Assembly: GCA_964537035.1 (NCBI GenBank)
Contig: CAZIAK010000004.1
Location: forward strand, 62,001 to 126,000
Source: CAZIAK01 sp964537035
Lineage (GTDB): Bacteria; Planctomycetota; B15-G4
Direction of reading: 5' to 3'
Length of the DNA stretch: 64,000 bases
A program made the translations under genes and the position numbers. The notes below the pieces were generated by a model. It saw nothing but the letters and a program-made list of their open reading frames with translations, was not told the DNA's origin and searched no databases. Of the stretch, positions 62,102 to 64,000 are shown in pieces; within the stretch, counting starts at the first letter, position 1; every line of letters begins with the position of its first letter.

Positions 62102-62599
62102 TCAGAACTCCGCTTCGAGTGCGCGCACCACATCTCGGGCCAAGAGCCTGAAGACGTCAAGTCGGGCACTGTCTACGTTTTCGGAAAGATTGGGCACAAA
62201 GTCGCCGGCCTGGGTGAGGTTCACGGTCTTGTAGACCTCTCCGCTGAAGGCGTCTCGGAGCTGGATTTCGATGGCTATGGACGTGCTGCGAAAGGTCGGC
62301 GTGCGGTCGGGGTCCTCGGATAGCACGGCCTGCCTCACATGGACGATGCGTCCTTCGATCAGGACCTCGGCCTCTTCTTTGCTCGTCAGGTGGAGCCCAG
62401 GCCTGGACAAGATCTCGGCGACCACCCGCTCGGTCAGCTTGAACTCGACGTCCCGGTAGAAGGTGTCGTTAGCAAAGAAACCAACGAACACCGAGTCTCG
62501 ATCCAGGGGATAGAGCCCTCCCCGAGACAGGCTCACGCAGCCCTGGGGGGCCAGGGCCGAGAGCAGCACCGCGGTGAGCAGAAGCCACTGAGCTCTCAT
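62102..62599 (-). CDS. LptE-like outer membrane lipoprotein
   Basis: From ATG 62599 the product has 165 residues with a lipoprotein signal (lipobox LAPQGC, C21). The mature part (VFVGFFANDTFYRDVEFKLTERVVAEILSRPGLHLT, EVLIEGRIVHVRQ, YKTVNLTQAGDFVPN) matches the LptE-like (DUF/LPS-assembly) pattern of a small alpha-beta fold. LptE plugs LptD in LPS export. The start overlaps the next gene's stop by 4 bp (ATGA), so the longer frame to 63070 is rejected. It lies directly upstream of ftsH. Confidence 0.8.
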   Translation of the reverse strand: MRAQWLLLTAVLLSALAPQGCVSLSRGGLYPLDRDSVFVGFFANDTFYRDVEFKLTERVVAEILSRPGLHLTSKEEAEVLIEGRIVHVRQAVLSEDPDRTPTFRSTSIAIEIQLRDAFSGEVYKTVNLTQAGDFVPNLSENVDSARLDVFRLLARDVVRALEAEF

Positions 62600-63570
62600 C
62601 GGTCTTCGCTCCAGGGGCTCTTCTCCGGGAACTCCCGGTCGATGGAGGTCAGCCCCGGGTCGGCCGCCATGAGGTCGGGGTCGAGCCCGGCTGCCCGCAA
62701 CAGCTCGAGGGCCGCCTGTCCGGAGTCGGTCTCGGGATAGAGCACCGCGGCGTTGGCCAGGCGCAGCTGCCGGCCCACCTGCCGATCGCGGCTGGCGTAG
62801 AAGTCGGCCGCCATCAGGTGCGTGGCGGCCAGCAGCTCCCGGCAGGTCGCCAGGTCGGCCTCCGCGTCTTTGCGAGCCACTCCCCGGCGATGCACTCGCA
62901 GCGAGGTTCGCAGCAGCTCCTGGGTCTTCAGCAGACCGTTGTGGTCGTAACCCGGCCCGTAGACCAGCTTGAGCCTGCAGTTCGCGGCCAGCCAGAGCGA
63001 CCGTTCGGCCCATTCGCTCTCTGGGTACTCGTCGAAGAGCTGCTCGTAGGTCAGCGAGGCTTCGAGCCATTCTTCATTCTCTTCGCTGGCGAAGAACTCG
63101 GCGATGTGGTGCAGGGCGTCATCCGCCAGATCACTGTGCCGAAAGTGAACCTGCAGCAGGGTCATGACCTCGACGCCACGCCCCCGAGAGTCGAAGAAGC
63201 CCCCGTAACGTTCATCGTACAAGAGGCGCTCGCCGATCTCGAAGAGGCGCCGTTCGATGGTCACCACATGGGGCGACCAGGGCGCGGTCTCCAGCAGGGT
63301 GCGGTAGTTCTTGAAGGCCTTGACGTCGAGCCCCAGGGTCATCTCGGCCTCTGCCGCCAGCCACGCAGCCTCTGCCAGGGCCTCCGCAGACCAGGTCTCC
63401 TCGAGCTCACCGCTCAACACGGCCTCGGAGAGCGCAGCAGCCTCTTCGAACGAACCCTCATCGAAGTAGATGCGGGCACTCTGAACTGCATCTGCGTCAG
63501 GAATGAGGGCCGGGGTGCCACAGCCGGTGCAGGCTGCCCAGAGGACCGAGGCAAGCAGAAGCGTGCGCAT
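62596..63570 (-). CDS. BamD-like TPR lipoprotein
   Basis: From ATG 63570 the 324-residue protein has a lipoprotein signal (TGC, about residue 17). Helical TPR-like units follow (SARIYFDEGSFEEAAALSEAVL, EASLTYEQLFDEYPESEWAERSLWLAANCRL, EADLATCRELLAA). This is the YfiO/BamD pattern; BamD is an essential part of the beta-barrel assembly machine. It is fairly divergent, so a related tol-pal-type TPR lipoprotein is possible. It is followed by lptE-like and preceded 4 bp away by recO. Confidence 0.72.
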   Translation of the reverse strand: MRTLLLASVLWAACTGCGTPALIPDADAVQSARIYFDEGSFEEAAALSEAVLSGELEETWSAEALAEAAWLAAEAEMTLGLDVKAFKNYRTLLETAPWSPHVVTIERRLFEIGERLLYDERYGGFFDSRGRGVEVMTLLQVHFRHSDLADDALHHIAEFFASEENEEWLEASLTYEQLFDEYPESEWAERSLWLAANCRLKLVYGPGYDHNGLLKTQELLRTSLRVHRRGVARKDAEADLATCRELLAATHLMAADFYASRDRQVGRQLRLANAAVLYPETDSGQAALELLRAAGLDPDLMAADPGLTSIDREFPEKSPWSEDR

Positions 63571-63574
63571 GGGC

Positions 63575-64000
63575 TCAGGCCACCCGATGCAGGACATGGC
63601 AGCGTGGCGGTCGTTCGAGCACGTGGGTCATCACCCGATCGTAGTAACGCCGCATCTGATGGTCGATGTCTGAAGGAAGGCTGATCGAAGACAGGCCCCG
63701 TGGGTCGGATCCGGCCAGCTGCCGGATCACCTGGGCCGCCCCGGCCGAAAGTGAAAACGAATGATCTCGCCCATCGCGGCAGCTCCCACAGACGATACCG
63801 CCCTGCTCAGGATCGCAACGCAGGATGTGTTTCAAGGTGGGCCGACGGCTACAGGAGACGCAACGATCAAGGGTGAGCTCGAATCCGGTGAGTCTAAGGA
63901 TCCCGCCCTGCAGCGCAAACACCACCGGGGCCAGGTCCTCTCGGGCCGGAGCAGCCTCGAGAGCAGCCAGATAGGCGAGGGCGAGATCGAAGATCTGAGG
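63575..64000 (-). CDS. recO: DNA repair protein RecO, C-terminal part (5' end outside window)
   Basis: The frame is open to the right edge, giving 141 residues and the stop at 63575. It begins in a helical stretch (FDLALAYLAALEAAP) followed by FALQGGILRLTGFELTLDRCVSC, and the CDPEQGGIVCGSC block; the cysteine pairs (CVSC, CGSC) form a zinc site. This matches the helical domain of RecO, which loads RecA with RecR. The N-terminal OB fold would lie beyond the window. Confidence 0.85.
   Translation of the reverse strand, partial: PQIFDLALAYLAALEAAPAREDLAPVVFALQGGILRLTGFELTLDRCVSCSRRPTLKHILRCDPEQGGIVCGSCRDGRDHSFSLSAGAAQVIRQLAGSDPRGLSSISLPSDIDHQMRRYYDRVMTHVLERPPRCHVLHRVA

Noticed and set aside
62600..63070. 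N-terminal extension of the LptE-like gene
   Set aside because: It lies wholly inside the BamD-like gene, and the lipoprotein signal begins at ATG 62599 with a 4-bp ATGA overlap.

Overview
The window is high-GC bacterial chromosome, tightly packed and without any recognisable phage, insertion sequence or CRISPR array. The best guess is a member of the Planctomycetota. The evidence is the mix of secreted FG-GAP/integrin-like and choice-of-anchor-type proteins, several sharing a C-terminal domain ending in a VYWQ-like motif, an extracytoplasmic-function sigma factor near a large kinase-TPR protein, GspG-like and TPR lipoproteins, and Gram-negative outer-membrane genes (LptE-like, BamD-like). 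This is inference from gene content; no 16S gene is present.

Layout. 1-7.2 kb: tail of a secreted protein, a DUF1028 protein overlapping a possible PD-(D/E)XK-fold protein, an FG-GAP protein, then on the minus strand a lipoprotein-like protein and a secreted M20 metallopeptidase. 7.4-11 kb: a complete phosphorylated serine pathway (SerA, SerB, class V aminotransferase in the SerC role) closed by a strong terminator. 11.3-19.3 kb: ECF sigma factor, FG-GAP protein, Ser/Thr kinase with TPRs, an Fe-S (SufR-type) repressor facing a pseudopilin-like gene across a perfect palindrome, and a membrane metallophosphoesterase with altered metal ligands. 19.4-26.4 kb: a 1655-residue glycine-rich surface lipoprotein divergent from a choice-of-anchor B protein. 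26.4-32.2 kb: KorA/KorB, a TPR protein, RsmG, a double universal stress protein, tRNA-Thr(CGU) and a NYN/YacP-like nuclease. 32.2-39 kb: a 27-bp perfect inverted repeat, a HEAT/TPR protein, a Na+/solute symporter with an inserted lipoyl-like segment overlapping a lone secretin lipoprotein, and an unknown secreted protein. 39-43 kb: rpsO-pnp (PNPase with two S1 domains) and queC. 43-51.2 kb: two paralogous secreted TPR proteins, an inactive-looking peptidase-MA-like protein, HutI, a CNNM/CorC-type membrane protein and Fe-superoxide dismutase.

51.2-64 kb is one long minus-strand run, mostly joined by 4-bp start/stop overlaps: recO (partial), BamD-like, LptE-like, ftsH, folP, ispH, cdaA, ybbR-like (cdaR), glmM, tsaB, alr and manC. 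It combines outer-membrane assembly, proteolysis, cyclic-di-AMP synthesis, cell-wall precursors (GlcN-1-P, D-Ala), isoprenoids and GDP-mannose, so it reads as an envelope and housekeeping superoperon.

The most interesting candidates are: the Fe-S repressor with its palindrome next to a pseudopilin-like gene; the symporter with an inserted barrel-sandwich segment; the tandem-S1 PNPase with a Gly/Arg linker; the shared VYWQ C-terminal domain; the long perfect inverted repeat at 32.25 kb; and the metallophosphoesterase and peptidase-MA proteins that have lost consensus catalytic residues.
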